64,000 nucleotides of DNA, taken from assembly GCF_004339725.1 (NCBI RefSeq), contig NZ_SMGK01000001.1, positions 496,001-560,000 on the forward strand, in the 5' to 3' direction. The translations under genes and the position numbers were made by a program. Every line of letters begins with the position of its first letter. Position 1 is the first letter of the stretch. Below are positions 45,857-54,496 of this stretch, piece by piece. Source of the stretch: Acidipila rosea (lineage in GTDB: Bacteria; Acidobacteriota; Terriglobia; Terriglobales; Acidobacteriaceae). The notes beneath the pieces were generated by a model. It was not told the DNA's origin. It was given only the letters and a program-made list of their open reading frames with translations, and did not search any database.

Positions 45857-45898
45857 GCCTTCCCGCGTTTGTTCGAGAGAGAAAGAGAGACACAAAGT

Positions 45899-46687
45899 AT
45901 GATTCGAGCCCTTTACACCGCCGCTAGCGGCATGAGCGCCCAGCAGTTGAACCTCGATACCATAGCCAACAACCTGGCCAACTCCTCAACTGCAGGCTTT
46001 CGCCAGCGCCAGCTTCAGTTTCAGGACATGATCTACCAGAATCTTGTGACGCCCGGTGCGGCGCAGAGCCAGCAGACCGTCTCTGCCGGCCTGCAGATCG
46101 GCCTCGGCACGCGATCAGCGGCAACTGAAATCATCATGTCGCAGGGCGATCTGAACAATACCGGCAACCCTCTCGATGTTGCCATTCAGGGTTCGGGTTT
46201 TTTTCAGATCACGCGTCCCGATGGGACGATCGCCTATACGCGGGCTGGCAGCTTTCACCTGAATAACCAGGGGACGATCGTGACCTCTGACGGCGACCCG
46301 GTCCTGCCGAATATCACTATTCCGCCCAATGCCACATCGGTGACGATTACCCAGTACGGCGTAGTGAACGCGACTCTTCCTGGACAACAGAACCCTTCTC
46401 AGCTTGGACAAATTCAGCTGGCTACCTTTGCGAACCCGGAAGGGCTGGAGAGCATGGGGTCCAATCTCTTCACTGCAACTCTCTCCTCCGGTGATCCGGT
46501 ACTTGGTGTACCTGGCGGCCCGGAAGGGCTGGGAACATTGCAGCAGGGATACCTGGAAAACTCGAATGTAGATGTAGTCACAGAATTCGTGCAGATGGTA
46601 CTTGCCCAGCGAGCCTACGAAAGCAACTCGAAGGTCATCACGGCGGCGGACAACATGTACAGCCAAGTTAACAATATGGCGAGGTAA
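45899..46687 (+). CDS. flgG: Flagellar distal rod protein FlgG
   Basis: 262 residues, the typical length. MIRALYTAASGMSAQQLNLD starts the protein, with NPLDVAIQGSGFFQITRPDG inside and NVDVVTEFVQMVLAQRAYE near the end. It builds the distal rod that runs through the P and L rings. ATG 45899 is preferred over an ATG ten codons upstream because the family starts here. Confidence 0.96.
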   Translation: MIRALYTAASGMSAQQLNLDTIANNLANSSTAGFRQRQLQFQDMIYQNLVTPGAAQSQQTVSAGLQIGLGTRSAATEIIMSQGDLNNTGNPLDVAIQGSGFFQITRPDGTIAYTRAGSFHLNNQGTIVTSDGDPVLPNITIPPNATSVTITQYGVVNATLPGQQNPSQLGQIQLATFANPEGLESMGSNLFTATLSSGDPVLGVPGGPEGLGTLQQGYLENSNVDVVTEFVQMVLAQRAYESNSKVITAADNMYSQVNNMAR

Positions 46688-46692
46688 CTGTG

Positions 46693-47187
46693 ATGCGCGC
46701 ATCTCTGCTCTCGTGTTTTCTGGTTATGAATTGTCTGCCGCTCGCAGCTTCCACCTGTTCGGGCAGCTTTATCGAACGCAGGTGGATGGATGCGACACTT
46801 CACCGGAAGTGGGCTGTTGTAGCGGACTGCGATCATCCGGCACAGCCATGGCGAATCATCGATGAAGGCAGCGGAGTTGCACTTACGGCTCAATCGCGGA
46901 ATACTGCTCCGGAAGTCCTGCCCGCGAGGAAAGAAAGTCCACGAATCGCTCCTGTCGCAGCACTGGAACTCTCACGGGTCATCCGTGCAGGCAGTGCAGT
47001 CGAGCTCTGGAAGCAAAACGGCGATACGCGTATCGAATTGTCGGGAACCGCTGTCGAAAGCGGTGATGTGGGGAGCATCATCCGTGTACGGATCTCAGGC
47101 AGCGTTAAGCAGTTGCATGGCATTGTGCGTGGTCCCGGATCAGTGGAACTGTCCCCGAATGCCGTTTCGGCATGGGGGCAGCCATGA
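46693..47187 (+). CDS. flgA: P-ring assembly chaperone FlgA, short form
   Basis: 164 residues. A signal peptide (LLSCFLVMNCLPLAAS) is followed by a poorly conserved region and a C-terminal SAF-like domain: VIRAGSAVELWKQNGDTRIELSGTA, in parts, then GSIIRVRISGSVKQLHGIV. FlgA helps FlgI assemble in the periplasm. It is shorter than the roughly 220-residue forms. ATG 46693 follows a GTG by one codon. The stop overlaps flgH (ATGA). Confidence 0.83.
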   Translation: MRASLLSCFLVMNCLPLAASTCSGSFIERRWMDATLHRKWAVVADCDHPAQPWRIIDEGSGVALTAQSRNTAPEVLPARKESPRIAPVAALELSRVIRAGSAVELWKQNGDTRIELSGTAVESGDVGSIIRVRISGSVKQLHGIVRGPGSVELSPNAVSAWGQP

Positions 47188-47939
47188 AAGCCCGGATCTT
47201 CTTTTTCAGGTTCTACTCCTGCTTTCATTTCAATCTAGCTGCGACTCTCCTTGCCGTGAGTCTCCTCTGTGGCGGCTCTCAGACTGCAGCTGCCAGGAAG
47301 AAGACCGGTGGGCCGAAGCCATCCCCTCCCGATATCGCGCTTTCGAACTACATTGCGCGCGTGCGTTCCGATCAGGCGTCTGAAGTATTGACGACCGGTT
47401 CCATCTGGAGCAGCAATGGGAGGCTGACAAATCTGGGAGCGGACGTGAAGGCGATGCGTGTGCATGATCCAGTCTCGATTGTCATCTCGGAGAGCCTGGC
47501 TGCATCGACTGATGGGACGGTGAAGAACTCCCGGGCATCGAATGCCAGCTCCCAGATTGCTGCGCTCTTCGGCAAACTTCATGCAGGAAACAGCCTGCAG
47601 AATCTTGTGAATCAGAACTCTCAGTCCGGCCTGAACGCGCAGGGCCAGAGTGTCACGAATTCAAGCCTAGCAACCACCTTCGGTGGCGAGGTAGTGGATG
47701 TTTTGCCAAATGGCATGTTGGTGATCCAGGCGGTTCAGCAGTTGACGTTCAATCAGCAGACTCAGTTGGTCCGCCTGCGTGGACTGGTGCGCCCGGATGA
47801 TGTCAGTTCGCTTAACCAGGTGCTCTCGACGACGATCAGTGATCTCGAGCTTGAAGTGGTAGGCAAAGGAATTATCAACGACTATACCTACCGCCAGAAC
47901 GTGGTGGTGCGGATGCTTCAAAAGTTGTTCATTTTCTAG
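47184..47939 (+). CDS. flgH: Flagellar L-ring protein FlgH
   Basis: 251 residues. GSIWSSNGRLTNLGADVKAM, VGDVVSIVISES-type segment HDPVSIVISESLAAST and GEVVDVLPNGMLVIQAVQQL, cited in parts, identify FlgH. It forms the ring in the outer membrane and is usually a lipoprotein; here the only candidate Cys (SLLCGG) has Leu at -1, a poor lipobox. I start at ATG 47184, overlapping the flgA stop, not the ATG four codons earlier. Confidence 0.93.
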   Translation: MKARIFFFRFYSCFHFNLAATLLAVSLLCGGSQTAAARKKTGGPKPSPPDIALSNYIARVRSDQASEVLTTGSIWSSNGRLTNLGADVKAMRVHDPVSIVISESLAASTDGTVKNSRASNASSQIAALFGKLHAGNSLQNLVNQNSQSGLNAQGQSVTNSSLATTFGGEVVDVLPNGMLVIQAVQQLTFNQQTQLVRLRGLVRPDDVSSLNQVLSTTISDLELEVVGKGIINDYTYRQNVVVRMLQKLFIF

Positions 47940-47966
47940 GTTGGCAGGGATAGAAGGGTTGCGGCG

Positions 47967-49217
47967 ATGAATATGAAATGGGCAAGATGTGCGCTTTTGC
48001 TTGCGTTATTTGCATGCGGGAGGGAAACCAGACCGCAGGTTCTGGCCGCGCCGCCCGTGCCGCCTGCAGCGCCTCCAGCCAGCACAGGAACCGCGCAGCC
48101 GCCAGAAGCCGGCACCTTCCAGGATTTCTCCCCTCAGGCCCTCTCAGCGTCGGTGGGAAAGGTCTCACGCGTGCGTCTCGCACATGTCAAGGATGTCAGC
48201 TCCATTGAGGGAATTCGCGACAATCAGCTCATGGGTTATGGGATCGTCGTGGGGCTGCAGGGAACAGGGGACAGTACGCAGACGATCTTTCCTTTGCAGA
48301 CGCTGGTCTCTGCGCTCGAAAGAATGGGGGTGAACCTTCAGAGTTCGCCTCTGTTATCGACCATGCGTACGCAGAATATGGCAGCTGTTTTCATATCGGC
48401 GACCTTGCCGCCTTTTGCGCGTCCTGGCAACAAGATAGATGTGACGGTTTCCTCAGCCGGAGATGCCCGTAGCCTGCAAGGCGGCTTGCTGTTGATGACT
48501 CCCCTCTATGGGCCCGATGGCCAGATCTATGCGGAGGCTCAGGGACCGCTCGTCATTGGCGGCTATGCTGTGGCCTTGAATGGAAGCTCAAAGCAATACA
48601 ACTTTCCGACGACCGGACGGGTGCCCTCCGGAGGTATTGTGGAGCGCGCCGTGCCGCTTGAACTGAACCAGATGCATAGCTTCTCCTTGCTCTTGAGGGA
48701 CGCTGATTTCCATACCGCCGAGACGATGGCGCAGTCGATCAACAAAAGCATGGCACGGAATCTCGCGCATGCGGTGGACAGCCGTCGCATCGCTCTCGCC
48801 GTCGCGCCGGGCGAGGACGCGGCAGCGTTGCTGGCTCGTGTACAGGAGGTTGAGGTCCAGGTCTATCCACGTGCCAAGGTAGTCGTCAACGAGCGCACCG
48901 GAACCGTGGTGATTGGCGGTGATGTGCGACTTCAGCCAGTGTCGATACTGCATGGAGGCCTGGCGATCAACGTGGTGACGGAGTATCAGGTTTCACAGCC
49001 AAATGAATTTGGACAGGGAACAACTGAAGTAGTTCCGCAGACCACGATCCAGGCACAGGATAAAGCTGCCAATCGTATCGAATTGAAACAGGGGGCGACC
49101 GTTGATGATCTGGTGCAGGACATGCAGCAGATCGGCGCCTCGGCTCGCGATATTATCTCGATCTTGCAGGCAATGAAAGCTGCAGGGGCGATCGAAGCAG
49201 AACTGGAGGTCCTGTGA
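47967..49217 (+). CDS. flgI: Flagellar P-ring protein FlgI
   Basis: 416 residues. Signal peptide (CALLLALFACGRE), then an unusual Pro/Ala-rich segment of about 40 residues, and the FlgI core: VSSIEGIRDNQLMGYGIVVG, GDARSLQGGLLLMTPLYGPDG, in parts, and IIQAMKAAGAIEAELEVL-type C-terminus. It forms the periplasmic ring around the rod. Its stop overlaps the flgJ GTG. Confidence 0.95.
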   Translation: MNMKWARCALLLALFACGRETRPQVLAAPPVPPAAPPASTGTAQPPEAGTFQDFSPQALSASVGKVSRVRLAHVKDVSSIEGIRDNQLMGYGIVVGLQGTGDSTQTIFPLQTLVSALERMGVNLQSSPLLSTMRTQNMAAVFISATLPPFARPGNKIDVTVSSAGDARSLQGGLLLMTPLYGPDGQIYAEAQGPLVIGGYAVALNGSSKQYNFPTTGRVPSGGIVERAVPLELNQMHSFSLLLRDADFHTAETMAQSINKSMARNLAHAVDSRRIALAVAPGEDAAALLARVQEVEVQVYPRAKVVVNERTGTVVIGGDVRLQPVSILHGGLAINVVTEYQVSQPNEFGQGTTEVVPQTTIQAQDKAANRIELKQGATVDDLVQDMQQIGASARDIISILQAMKAAGAIEAELEVL

Positions 49218-49528
49218 CAGCAATTACGCAACTACATCCGGGCGCAAGTCCCAACTCGCCCCATAATGCAAAGCTGGAAAACGCGGCCCATGAGTTTGAG
49301 GCCGCATTGATGAAGGAGTTTATTGCTCCTCTGGAGCATGATTCCCTTTTCAGTGAGTCTTCCGATGGAGCGGATTCGGGCGGCGGAAGCGAGAGTACGC
49401 TCATGAGTTTCGGGTCGGAAGCCATGGCCAAGGCCATCTCAGAGCATGGAGGCTTTGGAATCGCGACCCGTATCCTTGACCACTTTCACGCGACCGAAAA
49501 GGGCAAAGAAAAGGCAGCAAGATCCTGA
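49214..49528 (+). CDS. flgJ: Rod-binding protein, FlgJ N-terminal domain only
   Basis: 104 residues. KLENAAHEFEAALMKEFIAPL and ESTLMSFGSEAMAKAISEHGGFGIA, in parts, are the rod-binding domain of FlgJ. The muramidase domain of enterobacterial FlgJ is missing, as in many other phyla, so another enzyme must open the wall; the Slt at 26-28 kb is one candidate in the window. GTG start overlaps the flgI stop. Confidence 0.88.
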   Translation: MTAITQLHPGASPNSPHNAKLENAAHEFEAALMKEFIAPLEHDSLFSESSDGADSGGGSESTLMSFGSEAMAKAISEHGGFGIATRILDHFHATEKGKEKAARS

Positions 49529-49560
49529 GAAGCTTCTCACATATTCGCGGGGGAAATTAC

Positions 49561-49588
49561 TAAAGTAAACCTTGGTATCCGCCGATTT
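49561..49588 (+). promoter_or_regulatory. Sigma-28 (FliA) promoter of flgM-flgN-flgK-flgL
   Basis: TAAAG starting at 49561, a 16-base gap after TAAA, then GCCGATTT at 49581-49588, close to the consensus TAAA-N15-GCCGATAA. It lies 22 bases before flgM. fliA is encoded in the same cluster, so the fit is functional as well as positional. Confidence 0.7.
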
Positions 49589-49609
49589 ATTGGGTGAGGG
49601 AGAACCACC

Positions 49610-49906
49610 ATGGAAGTTCGCAATCATTTCAGCCCCACTGAGGTTGCTTCAGGATCACAGACTGCGGCTGCTTCTCAAGCTCAACTTAAGGAGAGTACGT
49701 CGCTGGGTAGTTCGAGCAGCGCAGGTATGGGCGTCGACAGCACCACGCTCAGTTCTGCGGGCAGTCTTGCGGCCAAGGCCATGGCCGCATCGGAGGTCCG
49801 CATGGAAAAGGTGCAGGCGGTGCAGCAGGCCCTGGCCGATGGAACGTACGCTGTCAGCCCCGAGCAGGTTGCCGGTAAGCTGATAGATCATATGCAGGGA
49901 AAGTAG
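49610..49906 (+). CDS. flgM: Anti-sigma-28 factor FlgM
   Basis: 98 residues. The disordered, Ser/Ala-rich N-terminus and the C-terminal sigma-binding pattern VRMEKVQAVQQALADGTYAVSPEQVAGKLID, cited in parts, fit FlgM. It holds FliA inactive until it is exported through the finished hook. The gene lies behind a sigma-28 promoter, giving the usual feedback. Start ATG 49610 with GAGGGAG ahead. Confidence 0.87.
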   Translation: MEVRNHFSPTEVASGSQTAAASQAQLKESTSLGSSSSAGMGVDSTTLSSAGSLAAKAMAASEVRMEKVQAVQQALADGTYAVSPEQVAGKLIDHMQGK

Positions 49907-49921
49907 AAGGGGCGCGCTCTT

Positions 49922-50203
49922 ATGACGGCTGGAGGTTTATCTGCGGAAGAGGTGCTGAATAACTGCATTGCGTCTTTTGTCCGTAATGATGTTGAGAATC
50001 TTGCCCGTCTCGTTGCCGAGGCAGAGCTTGCGCTGCCGCCGGGCACGCCGAAGGATCGGGATCGCTGCTACAGCAAGGCGCAGCTGCTCGAAGCACTCTT
50101 ACGGGAGACAGACCGCAATCTGAAGCTGTTCCTGTCCAACCAGACAGCAACTTCACTCTATCGGCGCAGCGCGCATGCCAATTTGAACGGCAGATCAATC
50201 TAG
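49922..50203 (+). CDS. flgN: FlgN-like export chaperone
   Basis: 93 residues, mostly helical. Place between flgM and flgK, and the amphipathic pattern LARLVAEAELALPPG then AQLLEALLRETDRNLKLFLS, suggest FlgN, the chaperone for FlgK and FlgL. It is shorter than the usual 130-150 residues and similarity is too weak to be sure. Confidence 0.5.
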   Translation: MTAGGLSAEEVLNNCIASFVRNDVENLARLVAEAELALPPGTPKDRDRCYSKAQLLEALLRETDRNLKLFLSNQTATSLYRRSAHANLNGRSI

Positions 50204-50249
50204 GGCTGAATAAATCAGAGTCGCACCAGAGTGCCGAGGAGCTAGAGAG

Positions 50250-51662
50250 ATGGGAACACTCAGCAACGCTTTAAACATTGCTACGGGAGCGCTCCAGGCC
50301 GATCAGAGCGCGCTCGACATTGTCGCCAACAACGTTTCGAATGCGAATACAGCCGGCTATACACGAGAGGTTCCGCAGTGGCAGGAAAATGTGCCGGTCA
50401 ACATTAATGGCACAAACTACGGAACGGGTGTGACCATGACAGGCGGCCGTTCGCAGCGTGACCGAGTGCTGGAGCAGCGGGTGCAGCAGCAGACGCAGAC
50501 GGAGGCGGCTTCCAATACACGGCTGACTGCGCTTCAGCAGGTGCAGGCGGTCTTCAGTAGTGCTGCGACCGGAACGGCTGGTAGCCCCGCGAGTGGTATA
50601 AGCCAGGACCTCTCGCAGTTTTTCGATTCACTGGCCCAGTTGGAAGGCAATCCCTCGGATAATTCATTGCGCCAGCAGGTGCTGAGCACCGCAAGTTCCT
50701 TTGCTGCAGCGCTCAACTCGGCTTCAACGCAACTTTCCGAGCAGCAGGCCTCTCTCGACCAGCAGACCGGCACGACGGTGGGACAGGTGAATGCGCTAAC
50801 CTCTTCCATCGCCCAGCTCAATCGACAAATCGGCAGCGTAGGCGCGTCGGGAGATACGGGCACGCTGGAAGATCAGCGCCAGCAGGATCTTCAGCAGCTT
50901 TCCCAGTTGATTGGCATACACACCATTACGACCGAGGGCAATGGGTTAACGGTGACGACCTCTGCCGGTGCGTTGCTGGTCTCCAAGTCGTCTGCCTTCA
51001 AGTTGAGCACCGGAACGGTTAGCGGAGCGACGAACGTTTTTGACGCGAGTGGTAATAACATCACGGCATCACTCGCAGGCGGCGGTGGTCAGCTGGATGG
51101 CATGCTGACGGTGCGCAACCAGGATATTCCCCAGATACAGACATCGTTGGATACGCTGGCCTACTCGCTGGCGACATCGATTAATACGCAGAATGCGGCA
51201 GGGTCGGATCTGAGCGGAGCGGCAGGCGCGGGAATATTCTCAGTGCCTGGTACGGTCGCTGGTTCCGCGGCGGCAATTAACGTCAACATGACAGACCCCT
51301 CGAAGATTGCCGCTGCTGGGAGCGGGCTCGGGCCGTCAGATAACACGAATGCCACGGCGATGGCGAGCCTCGCCAACTCTGCGATCGTAAGCGGGGCAAC
51401 TCCCGTGAACTACTATTCGAGCTTCGTCTCTAGCCTGGGTAGCCTTGTCTCTCAGGTATCAACAGAGAATACGGCGCAGCAGGCGTCTCTGACCCAGATA
51501 CAGGGACAGCGAAATGCGCTGTCAAGCGTTGACCTGAACGAGGAAGCAGCATCCCTTGAGAACCTGCAGCGTTCCTATGAGGCAGCTTCCAAGGTCTTTA
51601 CGATACTCGACACGCTTATGTCGTCAGCGGTTAACCTCGGGGTTCAGACAGCAGTCAGCTAG
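50250..51662 (+). CDS. flgK: Hook-filament junction protein FlgK
   Basis: 470 residues. TLSNALNIATGALQADQSALDIVANNVSNANTAGYTRE, in parts, is the conserved N-terminus; the C-terminus SSVDLNEEAASLENLQRSYEAASKVFTILD, in parts, is equally typical. The middle domain is Ser/Thr/Ala-rich. It joins hook and filament. GAGGAG lies ahead of the ATG. Confidence 0.95.
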   Translation: MGTLSNALNIATGALQADQSALDIVANNVSNANTAGYTREVPQWQENVPVNINGTNYGTGVTMTGGRSQRDRVLEQRVQQQTQTEAASNTRLTALQQVQAVFSSAATGTAGSPASGISQDLSQFFDSLAQLEGNPSDNSLRQQVLSTASSFAAALNSASTQLSEQQASLDQQTGTTVGQVNALTSSIAQLNRQIGSVGASGDTGTLEDQRQQDLQQLSQLIGIHTITTEGNGLTVTTSAGALLVSKSSAFKLSTGTVSGATNVFDASGNNITASLAGGGGQLDGMLTVRNQDIPQIQTSLDTLAYSLATSINTQNAAGSDLSGAAGAGIFSVPGTVAGSAAAINVNMTDPSKIAAAGSGLGPSDNTNATAMASLANSAIVSGATPVNYYSSFVSSLGSLVSQVSTENTAQQASLTQIQGQRNALSSVDLNEEAASLENLQRSYEAASKVFTILDTLMSSAVNLGVQTAVS

Positions 51663-51677
51663 AGAGGATGAGCAGGT

Positions 51678-52574
51678 ATGAGAGTTGATCCCAATTATCT
51701 AAATAATGTTGTTTCTTCCCTGGACAATGTCACGGGAACCGTTCAATCACTCACGCAGGAGATTTCTACCGGTGTGCGAGTGAACTCGCTCAGCAGTGAT
51801 CCCATAGCCTCGGGTGAAAATGTGCTGCTAAACTCGCAGATCAATCTGGATGCGAGTTTCGCGCAAACAGCAAGCTCAACCGAGAGTATGCTGCAGGTGA
51901 GCGATTCCGCTCTGGGCAGCGTCGTCAGCCAACTGACTTCCGCGATCTCACTTGCTACCCAGGCGAACAACGGTACCCTGAACGCGAGCAACGTAAAGTC
52001 GGTTGCGACTCAGCTTTCGGGAATTCGGGATGAAGTGCTATCCCTGGCAAATACTACCTACCTGGGTCAGTATGTTTTTTCCGGAAGCCAGGGAAGTACC
52101 GCTCCCTACACGCTCGATAACAGTGTCTCCCCCGCGGTCGCCACCTACCATGGGGATAGCGCGGTTTCTTATGTACAGACTCCCAATGGGCAAAAGATCC
52201 AGTTAAATGTGCCTGGAAACGAGATTTTTTCTTCTGCAGGTAATGACGTTCTCGGCACGTTGAATAGCCTGGTAGCTGATTTTTCCTCCGGGACGGCATC
52301 TGCTACTTCGGTTACGGACACCACTCAACTGAGTCAGGTGCTGAATTTTGTCAGCCATCAGAGGGTCACAATTGATAACTCGATTACGCGGCTTAAGGCC
52401 TCTGCAGGCTATTCGCAAACGGAATCAACGCAGCTGCAATCGGAGCAGACAAGTCTGATGCAGGCCGACGTTGCGCAGGTCTCCACCCAACTGAGCACGG
52501 CAGAATCACAGCAGGTAGCGTTAACGCAGATACTGGCGCAATTGGGGAAGACGTCGCTTTTTAATTCTCTGTAA
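51678..52574 (+). CDS. flgL: Hook-filament junction protein FlgL
   Basis: 298 residues of the flagellin superfamily. VRVDPNYLNNVVSSLDNV-type N-terminus, SSDPIASGENVLLNSQI, YLGQYVFSGSQGSTAPY and the C-terminal coiled coil ending MQADVAQVSTQLSTAESQ identify FlgL. It is the last flagellar gene here. Its last 14 bases overlap the 3' end of the convergent glycosyltransferase gene. Confidence 0.94.
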   Translation: MRVDPNYLNNVVSSLDNVTGTVQSLTQEISTGVRVNSLSSDPIASGENVLLNSQINLDASFAQTASSTESMLQVSDSALGSVVSQLTSAISLATQANNGTLNASNVKSVATQLSGIRDEVLSLANTTYLGQYVFSGSQGSTAPYTLDNSVSPAVATYHGDSAVSYVQTPNGQKIQLNVPGNEIFSSAGNDVLGTLNSLVADFSSGTASATSVTDTTQLSQVLNFVSHQRVTIDNSITRLKASAGYSQTESTQLQSEQTSLMQADVAQVSTQLSTAESQQVALTQILAQLGKTSLFNSL

Positions 52575-53724
52575 GCAGTTCGTCGTATATCGCAGTGAGG
52601 AGCGCCATGTTTGTCTCTGGTCGATAATCAGACTCATACGCTTTGCGGGCGCCGGCGCGGAGCTTTGCCAGCAGAGCCGGGGCGTCCACCAGCTTCCTCG
52701 TTGCGTCCGCAAGACTCTTTGCATTTCCTGGCTCGACCAGTAGGCCCGTCTGCTCAGGAATGATAAGGGAAGCCAATGACCCAACTTGACTTGCGATGAT
52801 TGGAAGCCCTGTACCGTAGGCTTCTGGTATTACCATCGGCAAACCTTCATACCACTGGGATGGTGTGAGCAGTAGCGCGGCGCGCTGCATAAGGCTGCGA
52901 ATCTGCTCCTGAGACTGAGGGCCGAGATATTCGACTTTGCCTTGTGCATGCGCGGAGCGGACTTCTTTTTCGAGCGGCCCGGATCCGGCAATTCGAAGCG
53001 GTATAGCCAAACCCTGGTTGGCAGCCTCCAGTAGCGTTCGTATGCCTTTCTCCTCCGATAATCTGCCTGCGTAAAGCGCATAGCCTCCCCCGCCATCTCC
53101 GACTCCCGGATCTTGAACGGCATTGGGTTTGACGCGCATCTTGTGCAGCGGTATACCAGCATGTTCCGCAAAAAAGTCACGGGCGAAGGCAGTGAGCATC
53201 AGGAATCTATCTACGCGCTCAGACCAAGCGCCGCGCAGCCTGTTAACGGTAAGCATGGTCGCGACGGCCGCTGTGCCTGCATGACTATCTCGATAACAGC
53301 CATGTAGGATTCCTGGCCACGCGATACCTTTGCCTACGCAATCATGGCAAACATGCCCATCTCGGAAGAGGGTGCCGCTAGGGCAGATGAGGCGGTAATT
53401 ATGGATCGTCTGCACGACTTTACACCCCGCGTCTCTGGCGGCGTCGTAGACAGAAGGAGTAACAGTCGGGAAAAAATTGTGAACATGGACGATGGAGGGT
53501 TTGAAGCCGGCTATCTCCGCCGCTATGCGTCTACGCATTGTCCAGGAATAAGTGACTTGGGCCGCGGTTTTGATCCGGGCGGCTACTCCCACAATCTCAT
53601 CATTGGATGGAATAAAGGTTTTGACTTCAACACCGTCGTCGCGCAGCATCTGCGATTCCTGCGCGACGACGGTGTCTTCTCCACCCGCTATCTGGTAGCG
53701 ATTATGAACAATGAGGACGCGCAA
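52561..53724 (-). CDS. GT4-family glycosyltransferase
   Basis: 387 residues with a GT-B fold. N-terminal VLIVHNRYQIAGGEDTVV, the middle HNYRLICPSGTLFRDG with a Cys-rich HVCHDCVGKG loop, and the nucleotide-sugar site ALYAGRLSEEKGIRTLLEAA, in parts, with GLPMVIPEAYGTGLPII place it in family GT4. Acceptor and sugar are unknown. TTG 53724 is the only start fitting the family N-terminus and follows the tpiA stop by four bases, so it is co-transcribed with the glycolytic genes. Its 3' end meets flgL. Confidence 0.85.
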   Translation of the reverse strand: MRVLIVHNRYQIAGGEDTVVAQESQMLRDDGVEVKTFIPSNDEIVGVAARIKTAAQVTYSWTMRRRIAAEIAGFKPSIVHVHNFFPTVTPSVYDAARDAGCKVVQTIHNYRLICPSGTLFRDGHVCHDCVGKGIAWPGILHGCYRDSHAGTAAVATMLTVNRLRGAWSERVDRFLMLTAFARDFFAEHAGIPLHKMRVKPNAVQDPGVGDGGGGYALYAGRLSEEKGIRTLLEAANQGLAIPLRIAGSGPLEKEVRSAHAQGKVEYLGPQSQEQIRSLMQRAALLLTPSQWYEGLPMVIPEAYGTGLPIIASQVGSLASLIIPEQTGLLVEPGNAKSLADATRKLVDAPALLAKLRAGARKAYESDYRPETNMALLTAIYDELLTEN

Positions 53725-53728
53725 GTGC

Positions 53729-54478
53729 CTAATACTTGACGATCCGTGCGAAGGATTGCGGATCCAGGCTCGCTCCCCCTACCAGGGCTCCATCGATCTC
53801 CGGCTGGTTAAGCAACGCTGTAGCATTGTCAGGTTTTACGCTGCCGCCGTAAAGGATGCGCAGATTCTCCGCAACCGACCTTCCCAGCCTGCGTGCCACT
53901 TCACTGCGGATGATCAGATGGGCCTCGGCAGCCATTTCAGGGGTTGCGGTCTTCCCGGTGCCAATAGCCCAGACGGGTTCATAAGCAATGACGATGGGCT
54001 CAGCATCTGCTGGAGCGATTCCAGTCAGGGCTTGGGTTGCCTGCCGACGCAGTACATCTTCTGTGTGGCCTCCTTCGCGCTCGGCAAGCGATTCGCCAAT
54101 GCAGACAATGGGTGTCAGTTTGTATTTGAGTGCTGCATGCAGTTTTTTATTGACCGTTTCGTCTGTTTCGCAGAAGTACTGTCTCCGCTCGGAATGCCCG
54201 AGGATGACGCAGGTTGCGCCGATAGTTGTCAGCATCTGCGCTGAAGTTTCTCCAGTATAGGCACCCTCTTCTGCAAAGTGCATATTCTGGCCGCCAACGC
54301 CGACATTGGTACCCTGCACCGATGCGATGACGGTTGCAAGCGACGTGTCCGACGGACAGAGGACGATCTCGTCGCGATCGTGGCCGGCGACAAGCGGGAG
54401 AAAATTCGTCACGAACTCCGATGCCTGCGCCGGAGTCTTATACATCTTCCAATTAGCTGCGATCAGTGGCTTGCGCAT
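53729..54478 (-). CDS. tpiA: Triose-phosphate isomerase
   Basis: 249 residues. Lys11 (AANWKMYK), the catalytic His in VILGHSERR and Glu in VIAYEPVWAIGTGK are all present. It interconverts dihydroxyacetone phosphate and glyceraldehyde 3-phosphate. It follows pgk by 18 bases. Confidence 0.97.
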   Translation of the reverse strand: MRKPLIAANWKMYKTPAQASEFVTNFLPLVAGHDRDEIVLCPSDTSLATVIASVQGTNVGVGGQNMHFAEEGAYTGETSAQMLTTIGATCVILGHSERRQYFCETDETVNKKLHAALKYKLTPIVCIGESLAEREGGHTEDVLRRQATQALTGIAPADAEPIVIAYEPVWAIGTGKTATPEMAAEAHLIIRSEVARRLGRSVAENLRILYGGSVKPDNATALLNQPEIDGALVGGASLDPQSFARIVKY

Positions 54479-54496
54479 ACGACTCTCTTCTTACTC

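Noticed and set aside
50204..50249. Sigma-28 promoter before flgK (TAAA and GCCGAGGA)
   Set aside because: The gap is 18 bases and the -10 match is poor; flgK is served by the promoter before flgM.
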